Assembly (NCBI GenBank): GCA_013695335.1 | Contig: JACDAR010000364.1 | Coordinates: forward strand, 1-15,397 | DNA from: Rubrobacter sp. | GTDB taxonomy: Bacteria > Actinomycetota > Rubrobacteria > Rubrobacterales > Rubrobacteraceae | DNA length: 15,397 nt | Reading direction: 5' to 3' | In this document: positions 1-6,689 of the stretch, piece after piece | How the letters are laid out: every line of letters begins with the position of its first letter | How positions within the stretch are numbered: position 1 is the stretch's first letter | Program-made: the position numbers and the translations under genes | Notes under the pieces: generated by a model | What the model saw: the letters and a program-made list of their open reading frames with translations, nothing else | Told to the model about the DNA's origin: nothing | The model's database searches: none

Positions 1-832
1 GCCGCGCATAAGCCCTGTACGGCGCCCGCAACGCCCGCTGCGCCCTCCCCCACTCCGCGAGCGCCACGCGCCCATCCGCCCCAAGCCTCTCCGCCAGCTC
101 GTCCTCATAGCACACGCCGTCGATGAGTTCCTCTTCCATAGCCTCCCTGGCCGAGTAAGGTGCGTGATCTACCTTCGCCCTCACCTCGTCTGGGTCCATT
201 TTTCTGCCATCGGAGATAGCTTCCACCAGCACTGAGAAGCGGGCTTCGAGGAGGCGTTCGGCCTGTTCGCGGGCTTCTTCAGAGAAGTCGTTGCGGGTAA
301 ACGCATCCCCGGCTGATTTGTATGGGGAAACGGCGATCACTTCCGCCTCCACCCCGACGCTTTTGAGCGCATCTTTCAAGAAATTCACCCTGGTTCGCAC
401 CCCCGTCACGTTCACTGTCGAGACGGGAGAGGCATGCACCTCGTCGGCGGCGCACGCCAGGTAGTAGGTCCGGGTGTCAGGCTCGGTCAGGTACGCGACG
501 ACCCTGCCGCCGCGCTCCTGGTAGCGTGAGATCTCACGCCTCAACTCTTCGATGGCCGTCCAGTCGGCGTTCAGGTCGCGGATGCGCAAGATGACGCCCC
601 GAGGTCGGCCATCGGTGGCGATGCGGTCCAGTCGCGCACGGAATCCTTCCAGGCTCGGCGCGGTTGGACCGGGTGAGATGCGGCGGCGCAGGAAGCCAAC
701 GCGCGGCTCGAACTCGGGGAGCGCACCTGTAACTTCCAGCCAGACGTAATCCGGCGGTCGGCCCAGGAGGCGCACCCGGACGTTGCGCAACCAGCGCCAC
801 AAGTTAGCCAGGGCGGTGAAAAACAGCGACAT
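1..832 (-). CDS. sppA: Signal peptide peptidase SppA-type protease, N-terminal 277 residues (C-terminus outside window)
   Basis: Translating the minus strand from the ATG at 832 gives an open frame of 277 codons that runs off the left edge. The product matches the N-terminal half of the protease IV / SppA family, ClpP-fold Ser-Lys proteases that degrade cleaved signal peptides at the membrane. Residues 65-250 carry the family pattern: the GVILRIRDLN strand, YYLACAADEVHASP, and YKSAGDAFTR with K172 in the position of the catalytic lysine of E. coli-type enzymes. The catalytic serine lies in the second domain, beyond the window. The N-terminus is amphipathic and basic rather than a clear membrane span. 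No Shine-Dalgarno is visible. A TANNNT hexamer (TACCAT, 842-847) sits 9 nt upstream of the start, so a very short leader is possible. The gene is divergent from the Fur-family gene. The family call is firm; the substrate is unknown. Confidence 0.85.
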   Translation of the reverse strand, partial: MSLFFTALANLWRWLRNVRVRLLGRPPDYVWLEVTGALPEFEPRVGFLRRRISPGPTAPSLEGFRARLDRIATDGRPRGVILRIRDLNADWTAIEELRREISRYQERGGRVVAYLTEPDTRTYYLACAADEVHASPVSTVNVTGVRTRVNFLKDALKSVGVEAEVIAVSPYKSAGDAFTRNDFSEEAREQAERLLEARFSVLVEAISDGRKMDPDEVRAKVDHAPYSAREAMEEELIDGVCYEDELAERLGADGRVALAEWGRAQRALRAPYRAYAR

Positions 833-922
833 ACTGCGGATATGGTACACCGGGGTCGAAGATTTGCCGTGTGCTAAACTCCAAAACAGGAATGGTTATT
901 GGTCGAGTATTTGGGAAGAGTG

Positions 923-1351
923 ATGATCGGAGCACCTGAAGGAGACATCCGGGACAAGTTCCGCAGGTCGGGGTACACCCTGACCTCGCAGCGGCGGGCG
1001 GTGCTCGACGCGCTGGAGGAGGCGGGCGGGCATCCCTCGACCGAGGACGTTTATCTCATAGTCAAGCGGAAGAACCCGCGCGTGGCCCTCGGCACCGTCT
1101 ATCAGGCGCTAGCCGTACTGGAGGAAATCGGGATCATCACCTCCAAACACTGGGCCGAAACCCCGACCCGCTACGACCTGAACCTGAGGCCGCACCTGGA
1201 TATCCGGTGCACAGGCTGCGGCGCGGTCTCCGAAGTTCCCGGCGTTGCGCTCGGGGATCTGGGGGCCGAGATCCAGCACAACACCCCTTACGAGGTCCAC
1301 AACACGACGCTAGTAGTCGAGGGCCTCTGCCCCACCTGCCAGCGGGGCTGA
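923..1351 (+). CDS. Fur/PerR-family metal-dependent transcriptional regulator
   Basis: A protein of about 142 residues with the Fur-superfamily layout: N-terminal winged helix (SGYTLTSQRRAVLDAL, recognition helix around LGTVYQALAVLEE) and a C-terminal dimerisation and metal domain. Two CXXC pairs (CTGC and CPTC) form the structural zinc site. Such proteins repress iron, zinc or peroxide-stress genes when metal-loaded. The regulatory-metal segment reads RYDLNLRPHLDIRC: the Asp and the first His line up with B. subtilis PerR D85 and H91, but the H93 position is Asp. Start: I prefer the ATG at 923 behind GGGAAG (913-918). An in-frame TTG at 899 with AGGA (888-891) is the alternative and adds eight residues. 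The gene is divergent from sppA, and its stop lies 2 bp from that of the convergent small gene. I cannot say whether it is Fur, Zur or PerR. Confidence 0.88.
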   Translation: MIGAPEGDIRDKFRRSGYTLTSQRRAVLDALEEAGGHPSTEDVYLIVKRKNPRVALGTVYQALAVLEEIGIITSKHWAETPTRYDLNLRPHLDIRCTGCGAVSEVPGVALGDLGAEIQHNTPYEVHNTTLVVEGLCPTCQRG

Positions 1352-1353
1352 AC

Positions 1354-1626
1354 CTACCGCCCGAGCCTGCCGTAATCGCGGGCCGAGACCACGGACATCC
1401 CTGAACCATCCCGCAACATGTAGCCGTCCTCATCCAGGAAAAGCACGTGCGTGGCGGGAACTGACACGTCATCCTGAATGACTTCTCCCCACTCCACCCA
1501 GACCTGCCGAACTTCGTCCGAGGCAAGGATCTCCTCTTCGAGCGTCCTGTCCTGCGCGCTGCTGATGACCATAGCGCCCTCCTCGAACTCCCCCCTTACC
1601 TCTTCGAGTGCCTCCCTGAGGTTCAC
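1354..1626 (-). CDS. Small acidic hypothetical protein
   Basis: A 90-residue product I do not recognise. It is strongly acidic, with no lysine, and is probably cytosolic: no signal peptide or membrane span. Its centre (VWVEWGEVIQDDVSVPATHVLFLDEDGYMLRDG) alternates hydrophobic and polar residues like a small beta sheet, after an amphipathic N-terminal helix. I choose the GTG at 1626 because GGAGG (1631-1635) lies 4 nt upstream. A further in-frame GTG at 1641 would put that site inside the gene. The stop is 2 bp from the stop of the Fur-family gene, so the two transcripts must overlap or share a terminator. Upstream it is divergent from another small gene across a gap with two dyad repeats. Confidence 0.6.
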   Translation of the reverse strand: MNLREALEEVRGEFEEGAMVISSAQDRTLEEEILASDEVRQVWVEWGEVIQDDVSVPATHVLFLDEDGYMLRDGSGMSVVSARDYGRLGR

Positions 1627-1667
1627 AATTCCTCCATCCACCGCCGCGCGGCCCGCCGAAAGATTCC

Positions 1668-1715
1668 GCTGGTCAGGTTACCAGCATGATGGCCCCACGG
1701 CTGGCGCGGGCCAGC
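1668..1715. promoter_or_regulatory. Pair of related dyads between two divergent small genes (candidate operators)
   Basis: Two inverted repeats of nearly the same sequence stand side by side: GCTGGT-N6-ACCAGC (1668-1685) and GCTGGC-N4-GCCAGC (1700-1715). Their centres are 31 bp apart, about three helical turns. The second one covers the place expected for the -35 element of the gene at 1737. Paired dyads on one face of the helix suit a dimeric repressor. RNA hairpins are the alternative reading. No regulator is identified. Confidence 0.35.
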
Positions 1716-1724
1716 TTCACGCAT

Positions 1725-1730
1725 TAGGAT
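1725..1730 (+). promoter_or_regulatory. Candidate -10 element of a leaderless transcript (TAGGAT)
   Basis: TAGGAT ends exactly 6 nt before the GTG at 1737, which would place the transcription start at or next to the start codon. The AGGA inside the same hexamer could instead act as a Shine-Dalgarno with a 7-nt spacer. No convincing -35 element is visible. The same spacing recurs at three other genes in the window. Confidence 0.4.
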
Positions 1731-1736
1731 ATTTTT

Positions 1737-2009
1737 GTGGACCTGACGTTCAAGAACGACCGGGGCGAAGTCTTCCCGCACACTACGGAGAGCTGGGAGG
1801 AGACCATCGAGGTCGCCCATCTCTATGGCTACGACGGGCCGCGGCGGTTAAACGCGCCCCAGCCTGGGGAGGACATTCTTGACGAAGAGGCAGCCGCGCT
1901 GGCCGAAGCCCTAGAACGGGCTGTGAGGGAGGATCTCGGGGAGCATTCCGTGATGGCGGATTTCGCCGCGCTGCTTCGTGGTGGCGGTGTGATCGTGGAG
2001 GAGGGATGA
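1737..2009 (+). CDS. Small acidic hypothetical protein
   Basis: A 90-residue acidic protein I do not recognise. The first part (FKNDRGEVFPHTTESWEETIEVAHLYGYDGP) looks like a short mixed fold. Residues 45-75 (DEEAAALAEALERAVREDL) form a probable amphipathic helix. There is no signal peptide or membrane span. The start is GTG at 1737, supported by TAGGAT 6 nt upstream (leaderless -10) or the AGGA within it (Shine-Dalgarno). It is divergent from the 90-residue gene at 1354-1626 and about 100 bp upstream of the coiled-coil gene. That gap holds an isolated TAGAAT (2048-2053) without a good -35 partner. Function unknown; codon use matches the neighbours. Confidence 0.6.
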   Translation: MDLTFKNDRGEVFPHTTESWEETIEVAHLYGYDGPRRLNAPQPGEDILDEEAAALAEALERAVREDLGEHSVMADFAALLRGGGVIVEEG

Positions 2010-2114
2010 TTTGCATCCCTTTACCGGAACTACGACCGGGATTACTCTAGAATTACGTGATGCTTGCGGGGAGCGTGAAGATCCCGTGATGATTCCAGTG
2101 TCGAGAGTGGGGCG

Positions 2115-4529
2115 ATGATGAGCGGGGAATCCAGGAACCCGACGGAAGAGCTGGCGGATCAGCTAGAGGCTGCTGATTCCCTGATCGAAAGCCTGGAGGG
2201 CGAAGTCGCCAACCTGCGCGTTGACCTCGAAAGGGCGACGGTCGCGCTGAAGGCGGCCCAGGAGGAAGTTGCGGCCAGGGGCCGTGCCCTTGCCAGGCGG
2301 CAAACCTCGCCGACGGACGCCGATGAAAGCGTGGTCGAGCTACGCGAAGAATTGAGCCGACTGCGGATGGAGAGCGCAGACGAGCAGCTCAGGCTCCGCA
2401 ACGAACACATCAGCGAGACCGCCGACATGCGCAAGGAACTTGAGGAACGGCGCCGCTGGGACGAAGAGTTCTCCAGCTCGGAAGAACGTTTTGAGACGCT
2501 CAAAGAAGAGGCAAAGCGGGAGCGAGAGGCGATTGAGGCGAGCCACACCGCCGAGCTCGAGGCGGCCAGGGAAGCCTCGGAGCGGTGGGAAGAGGAATTG
2601 CGGGAGGGATACCGCAACCTGGAGGAACGACACGCCGGGGAAGTCCGGGAACTGCGCCGGGAGATGGAGCAGCAGAGGATTGACCTCGAAAGCAAACTGC
2701 GGGCTGACTTCGAGGGCCGATTGTCCGAGGAGCGCCAGACGACGGGTGAAGGCCAGGAGGCCGCCCTGCAGGCGCTTAGGAGCGCATCTGCCGGTCGGCA
2801 ACTGGAACTCCAGAAAGACTACCAGGCTGTCATCGAAAACCAGCAGGGTGAGATCGAGATGCTCCGCAAGGAACTCGAAGCGAAATCCCGCGAAGCCGAG
2901 GAACGCCGCAAGACCGCGCTGCGGGAGGTCAAGGTCGTCGCGGAGAAACGCGAGCGCGACCTTCACCGCGCGCACGCATCCAGATTGAACCAGGCGAACG
3001 AGGCGGCGAACCGGCGGTTCGCATCTCTCCAGGCCCAGCGGGAGGCGGATAACGCAGCCCTCAGAACGCGCGGCGCCGAGGAAGTGGCCCGTACCCGGCG
3101 GCAGTACGAAGAACGTCTGGCGGCCGAGGACGAGCGCCGCAAGGCCGAGACGTTGGCCCTGGAAGAACAACTGGAGGGCCTGAAGATGCAGCGCGAGTCC
3201 GAGGTCCGGCTATACGGCGGACGGCTACAGGAGATCGAAACGTCGCGCCTGGCAGACAAGCAGGATTACGAAGCGGACCTGGAAAGGAACCGATCCGCGC
3301 ATGCGGAGGAAAACTCCGGCCTGGAGGAACGCATCGCGGGGCTGGAGGAGGCGCTCGACGAAGTGGAAGACACCCATGCGCAGCGGAGATCCCAGCTCGA
3401 AACCCAAATCTCGGAGCTGGAAGCGGCGCTCGTTCAGGCGGTAGCGAATCGCGCCGAGGAAAGATCCAACCTGGAGGCCCGGGCAACGGAACTGGAGGCG
3501 GAACTCCGCATTTCGGAAGAACAACGGGAAGAAGAGAGGAACCGGCTGGAGACGCACGCCGCTGAGTTAGAGGCGCATGCGGCTGATCTGGAAGCGGCGT
3601 TGGATCAGGCCGGAGAAACCGGGGCCACTGAAAGATCCCGCCTCGAAGGCCGCATCGCGGAGCTGGAAGCGGCGCTCGGCGCGGCCGAACATGCCGGTAC
3701 GGCTGGCGCGGAGCAGAGATCCTACCTGGAAAGGCGCGTCGAAGAGTCGGAGGAGGCACTCAGTGAGACAGAGGGGCTTCGCGAGGCAGAGAGGTCCAGG
3801 CTCGAGGATCGCATAACCGAGCTGGAATCGGCGCTGGAGAGGTCCGAGTCAGAGCGGGAAGAAGCGATCAGAGAATTCGAGAACGCTGCGCCGCTCGACG
3901 TACCCGTGGCCGAAGATCGTTCGGAGGATCTCGATGAGTCGGAGGCGGCGCGATCGCTTGCGGAGGAGCGCATCCAGACCCTCGAAGCCCAGCTAATCGA
4001 AATCAGGGAAGAGAACGAGCGCTTCTCAGCGGAACTGACGGTTGCCAGGCAGGAAAGTGGGCGCACGTCGGCGGACCTCGAAGATGTGAGGCAGGAGAGC
4101 GCGCGCACCACGGAGGAACTGGCGGCAGTCAGGCAGGAGTACGAGCGCACTTCGGCGGAACTGGAGGATGCGAGGGAGGGTTTGCGGCGGGCCTCGGACC
4201 CAGAGCGGCGGCTACGGGCAGGCATGGAGTTGTTCAACACCAGCGAACACGCGAGGAACGTGGCTTCGATCTCCAAGAGCTTCGGTCTCCCAAGAGTCCA
4301 CGCCGGAATGGGGGGCGGAGATCCCTCAGGCAAGCCGACTTTCACGTTCGTGTGGTCCGAGATGGGATGGCGCCGTTATGTTTCAGATCCCACGGACGGC
4401 GTCGATGGCCCGAGGGTCTACCTGATCGGGGACGGCGACGAACCGGCTGACCTGCAAGGGCAGGAGACGGAACCCAACGCCCGCATGGACGCCCGCGGAC
4501 GCCTCACGCTCGGCATCCAGGCCCGCTGA
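2115..4529 (+). CDS. Large coiled-coil protein with tandem repeats and a C-terminal globular domain
   Basis: An 804-residue protein, almost wholly Glu/Arg/Leu/Ala-rich coiled coil to about residue 690, then a compact tail of about 110 residues. Residues 397-581 contain seven repeats of a 25-residue unit with consensus RSxLExRIxELExAL (one copy is lengthened by a heptad, one by three residues). Residues 635-690 are four exact 14-residue repeats of the form ERTSAELEDVRQES. The tail (about 697-775) holds MELFNTSEHARNVASISKSF, GKPTFTFVWSEMGWRRYVSD and GPRVYLIGDGDE. Its alternating strands and aromatic residues suggest a folded domain that I cannot name. There is no signal peptide or membrane span, so a cytosolic scaffold or filament is likely. 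A structural or chromosome-associated role is inference only. The ATG at 2118 sits better behind GGGG (2109-2112) than the ATG at 2115. Confidence 0.75.
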   Translation: MMSGESRNPTEELADQLEAADSLIESLEGEVANLRVDLERATVALKAAQEEVAARGRALARRQTSPTDADESVVELREELSRLRMESADEQLRLRNEHISETADMRKELEERRRWDEEFSSSEERFETLKEEAKREREAIEASHTAELEAAREASERWEEELREGYRNLEERHAGEVRELRREMEQQRIDLESKLRADFEGRLSEERQTTGEGQEAALQALRSASAGRQLELQKDYQAVIENQQGEIEMLRKELEAKSREAEERRKTALREVKVVAEKRERDLHRAHASRLNQANEAANRRFASLQAQREADNAALRTRGAEEVARTRRQYEERLAAEDERRKAETLALEEQLEGLKMQRESEVRLYGGRLQEIETSRLADKQDYEADLERNRSAHAEENSGLEERIAGLEEALDEVEDTHAQRRSQLETQISELEAALVQAVANRAEERSNLEARATELEAELRISEEQREEERNRLETHAAELEAHAADLEAALDQAGETGATERSRLEGRIAELEAALGAAEHAGTAGAEQRSYLERRVEESEEALSETEGLREAERSRLEDRITELESALERSESEREEAIREFENAAPLDVPVAEDRSEDLDESEAARSLAEERIQTLEAQLIEIREENERFSAELTVARQESGRTSADLEDVRQESARTTEELAAVRQEYERTSAELEDAREGLRRASDPERRLRAGMELFNTSEHARNVASISKSFGLPRVHAGMGGGDPSGKPTFTFVWSEMGWRRYVSDPTDGVDGPRVYLIGDGDEPADLQGQETEPNARMDARGRLTLGIQAR
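3303..3857 (+). repeat. Seven-copy 25-residue repeat tract inside the coiled-coil gene
   Basis: In-frame repeats cover residues 397-581 in units of 25, 25, 25, 32, 28, 25 and 25 residues. Units share R-S-x-L-E, E-L-E and A-L at fixed positions. A period of 25 equals one hendecad plus two heptads, which keeps the coil in register. The DNA copies have drifted, so this is not a recent expansion. Confidence 0.6.
4017..4184 (+). repeat. Four-copy 14-residue (42-bp) repeat tract inside the coiled-coil gene
   Basis: Residues 635-690 consist of four consecutive 14-residue units, beginning ERFSAEL, GRTSADL, ARTTEEL and ERTSAEL, with no insertions. Fourteen residues are two heptads. The units are more alike than the 25-residue repeats, suggesting a younger duplication. 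Confidence 0.65.
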
Positions 4530-4552
4530 AGATTACCTGCGGAGTACCGCGC

Positions 4553-4999
4553 TCACCCCTTGCGGGCACGCTGGCGGCGAATGTGGGCCTGGTTGTATTC
4601 GTAGAATCCTTTGCCCCGCCTGGCCCCGATGAAGGCGGAGATGGTAGCGACGACCAGGATAAGTATGGTCTGCGCGGCGCGTATTTGCGGGAACGGGTCA
4701 TTCTGACTATTCAGGGCAAGCAAATTCAAGGCTGGCGACACCAAGAACAGGGCAAGAACCACGATCAGGCCATGCAGTTCATGCCTCGATGCCGCCCGGT
4801 AACCTGCGGCCATCCCCCCAAAGTAGAAAGAGAACACCACCGGGACCACGAGAATAACGACTGCCCACACCGGGCTGTTAACAGTGTTGGGAGGCAGGAA
4901 AGCCTGGAACAGGGGACCCAGGATCCCGCCTACGATCAGCGTTTCGATCACGAGCGTGACGATCACCCCGAGAAGAACGGCAGTCACGCTTCTGAACAT
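4553..4999 (-). CDS. Four-helix integral membrane protein of unknown function
   Basis: A 148-residue protein with four predicted membrane spans at about residues 6-30, 43-67, 76-96 and 109-126, and a basic C-terminal tail (RRQRARKG). The FGGMAAGYRAA sequence at the end of the second span resembles the Gly-rich turn seen in small four-TM families such as TIGR04086-like proteins. That similarity is weak and gives no function. The gene ends 23 bp from the convergent coiled-coil gene. There is no Shine-Dalgarno, but TAGAAT ends 6 nt before the ATG, suggesting a leaderless transcript. It is divergent from the sulfatase-family gene, with about 120 bp between the starts. Confidence 0.7.
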   Translation of the reverse strand: MFRSVTAVLLGVIVTLVIETLIVGGILGPLFQAFLPPNTVNSPVWAVVILVVPVVFSFYFGGMAAGYRAASRHELHGLIVVLALFLVSPALNLLALNSQNDPFPQIRAAQTILILVVATISAFIGARRGKGFYEYNQAHIRRQRARKG

Positions 5000-5005
5000 G
5001 GTTGC

Positions 5006-5011
5006 ATTCTA
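5006..5011 (-). promoter_or_regulatory. Candidate -10 element of a leaderless transcript (TAGAAT)
   Basis: On the minus strand TAGAAT (5 of 6 to TATAAT) is followed by exactly 6 nt and then the ATG at 4999. No ribosome-binding site precedes that ATG, and the -35 position has no good match. Confidence 0.4.
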
Positions 5012-5121
5012 CCAACCTGCTGCCGCGCGCCCGTGAGCGGGCTCACCCAAACAGAAGTACTCCCTTCGAATTTGGACTATCCGGCGCGTCCGTAGTACGC
5101 TCTCCCCTCGTGAATCCAGCT

Positions 5122-6582
5122 ATGTCACGCACGCTCTCCCGCAGGAAATTCCTGGCGCTTGCTGGCGCTGGGGCGGCAGGCGCATCCCTTTTGGGTACCA
5201 CCGCATGCGACATAACGAAAGCCAACGACGGGAAAATGAACGTGGTGCTCGTGATCCTGGACAGCCTGCGCAGGGACCACGTCGGAGCTTATGGGAACGG
5301 GTGGATTCAAACCCCAACCCTGGACATGCTCGCCGGGGAGAGCCTCCGCTTCACCCGTCCCTACTCTGAGTCGTACCCGACGATCCCGGCCCGTAGGGCG
5401 ATCCACACGGGCATAAGAACCTTCCCTTTTAGAAACTGGATCCCCCAGCGCGACGATAGCGTGAAGCTCTATGGCTGGCAGCGCATCCCGGAGAACCAGA
5501 CCACGCTCGCCGAAGTCCTCGTCGAAGCGGGATACGAGACGATGCTGGTTACGGACACCGAGCACGAGTGGAAGCCCTCCATGAACTTCCAGCGCGGCTT
5601 CAAGGTCTTCGACTTCATCCGGGGCCAGACCACAGACCATTACCGCCCTTACTACGCGGCGCCCAGGGACGAAGTATCCACTGGCCTCCTCAAGGGCAAC
5701 CCGGCTGCAATGGAGTACCAGTTGAGCCAGTATTTCGCCAACAACGTCGGACGCCGGAGCGAGGCCGACTGGCTCTCCCCGCAGGTCTTCACCCGTGGTT
5801 CGGAGTTTCTTGAGATATCGAAGACCGGCAAACCGTTCTTCCTGGTAGTGGACAGCTACGATCCGCACGAACCCTGGGACCCGCCCGAGCACTACCTGAA
5901 ACTGTACTCAGACGGCCCGTTCGAGGGCAAGGAACCATACTGGCCTTTGTATGGAGACTCCAGCTATCTCACGGAGCGGGAGATCCAACGCCTCAGAACC
6001 CGCTACGCCGCCGAAGTGACCATGGTCGACCGCTGGCTCGGCCGTTTTCTAAACAGGATGGATGAACTCGGGCTCTTCGAAAACACGCTGCTTTTGCTGA
6101 TCTCAGACCACGGCGTCGGCCTCGCTGAGCACGGCGCGACAGGCAAGCCAGCCTACGCGCTGTGGCCCGAGATCACCGACACCATATTCCTCATCCGCCA
6201 CCCCGACGGCGCAGGCTCGGGCGAGACCAGCGACTACTACGCCTCGACCCACGACGTCGCCCCAACCATCCTGAGCGCTTTAGGCATCGAACATCCAGAG
6301 GGGATGGAGGGCCAGAACCTGCTCCCGATCCTGGACGGTAACAAACCTGATGACGCGCGACCATATTTCACCGCCGCCTACGACAACTACGTCTGGGCGC
6401 GCGACGACAGATACGCCATGTTCAGCCGCAACGACTTCCAGGAACCCAAACTCTACGACCTCGTCCACGACCCGCTGATGAACAACAACATCTACGGCTC
6501 CAAGCCCGACGTCGCCCGACACATGTTCCAGGACTACATAATCAAGGACGCAGGCGGTCCCCTCCCCAACTACGACGTGTAG
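5122..6582 (+). CDS. Tat-exported sulfatase-family (alkaline phosphatase superfamily) hydrolase with Thr nucleophile position
   Basis: A 486-residue protein with the PF00884-type sulfatase fold. The N-terminus (SRRKFLAL, then a Gly/Ala-rich stretch ending GTTAC) is a twin-arginine signal with a plausible lipobox Cys29, so the enzyme is probably exported and anchored. Family motifs are: the first metal site ILDSLRRDHVGAYG (D47), the SYPTIPARR nucleophile motif, SYDPHEPW, ISDHGVGLAEHG (D329, H330) and STHDVAPTIL. Classical sulfatases have CxPxR or SxPxR; here the motif is T87-I-P-A-R. With Thr at that position formylglycine cannot form, so a phosphate ester or phosphonate substrate, or a Thr-based mechanism, is likely. 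I chose the ATG at 5122 because it begins directly at the Tat signal. An in-frame GTG at 5110 is possible, and longer versions would bury the signal peptide. The substrate is unknown. Confidence 0.8.
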   Translation: MSRTLSRRKFLALAGAGAAGASLLGTTACDITKANDGKMNVVLVILDSLRRDHVGAYGNGWIQTPTLDMLAGESLRFTRPYSESYPTIPARRAIHTGIRTFPFRNWIPQRDDSVKLYGWQRIPENQTTLAEVLVEAGYETMLVTDTEHEWKPSMNFQRGFKVFDFIRGQTTDHYRPYYAAPRDEVSTGLLKGNPAAMEYQLSQYFANNVGRRSEADWLSPQVFTRGSEFLEISKTGKPFFLVVDSYDPHEPWDPPEHYLKLYSDGPFEGKEPYWPLYGDSSYLTEREIQRLRTRYAAEVTMVDRWLGRFLNRMDELGLFENTLLLLISDHGVGLAEHGATGKPAYALWPEITDTIFLIRHPDGAGSGETSDYYASTHDVAPTILSALGIEHPEGMEGQNLLPILDGNKPDDARPYFTAAYDNYVWARDDRYAMFSRNDFQEPKLYDLVHDPLMNNNIYGSKPDVARHMFQDYIIKDAGGPLPNYDV

Positions 6583-6588
6583 CCGAAA

Positions 6589-6645
6589 CTACCCTTCCGC
6601 AATCGCTGCCACCAGCTCGCGGCAGAAGGCCGGTATGTCAGGCAC
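6589..6645 (-). pseudogene. Remnant of a second pfpI gene (last 18 codons and stop)
   Basis: Minus-strand 6645-6589 reads VPDIPAFCRELVAAIAEG followed by TAG. The intact pfpI gene ends VPDIPDFCRELVAAIAEG with TAA (7817-7761). Within 18 codons, six differ synonymously and one changes an amino acid (D to A). Similarity stops abruptly upstream: the next codons read SA and ATA, with an in-frame TAG soon after, instead of the GRV of the intact gene. The synonymous-biased difference shows both copies were once under protein-level selection. It is a paralogue tail or an old attachment-site copy left beside the sulfatase stop. Confidence 0.75.
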
Positions 6646-6689
6646 AGCACTCGCGGTTGCCTATCCACACGAGTGAACCAGACCTATCC

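Noticed and set aside
3061..3759. 232-codon minus-strand open frame rich in Pro, Arg and Ala
   Set aside because: It is a shadow of the repetitive coiled-coil gene. Its repeats mirror the sense repeats and no start signal is present.
4539..4550. Short hairpin GCGG-AGTA-CCGC between convergent genes
   Set aside because: Four base pairs and no U-tract are too weak to call a terminator.
4583..5095. 170-codon plus-strand open frame
   Set aside because: It is antisense to the four-TM membrane gene, whose hydrophobic pattern is convincing. The antisense product is His/Glu-rich noise.
5002..5121. Upstream in-frame extension of the sulfatase-family gene
   Set aside because: It would add 40 residues in front of a clean Tat signal peptide and overlaps the promoter region of the divergent gene.
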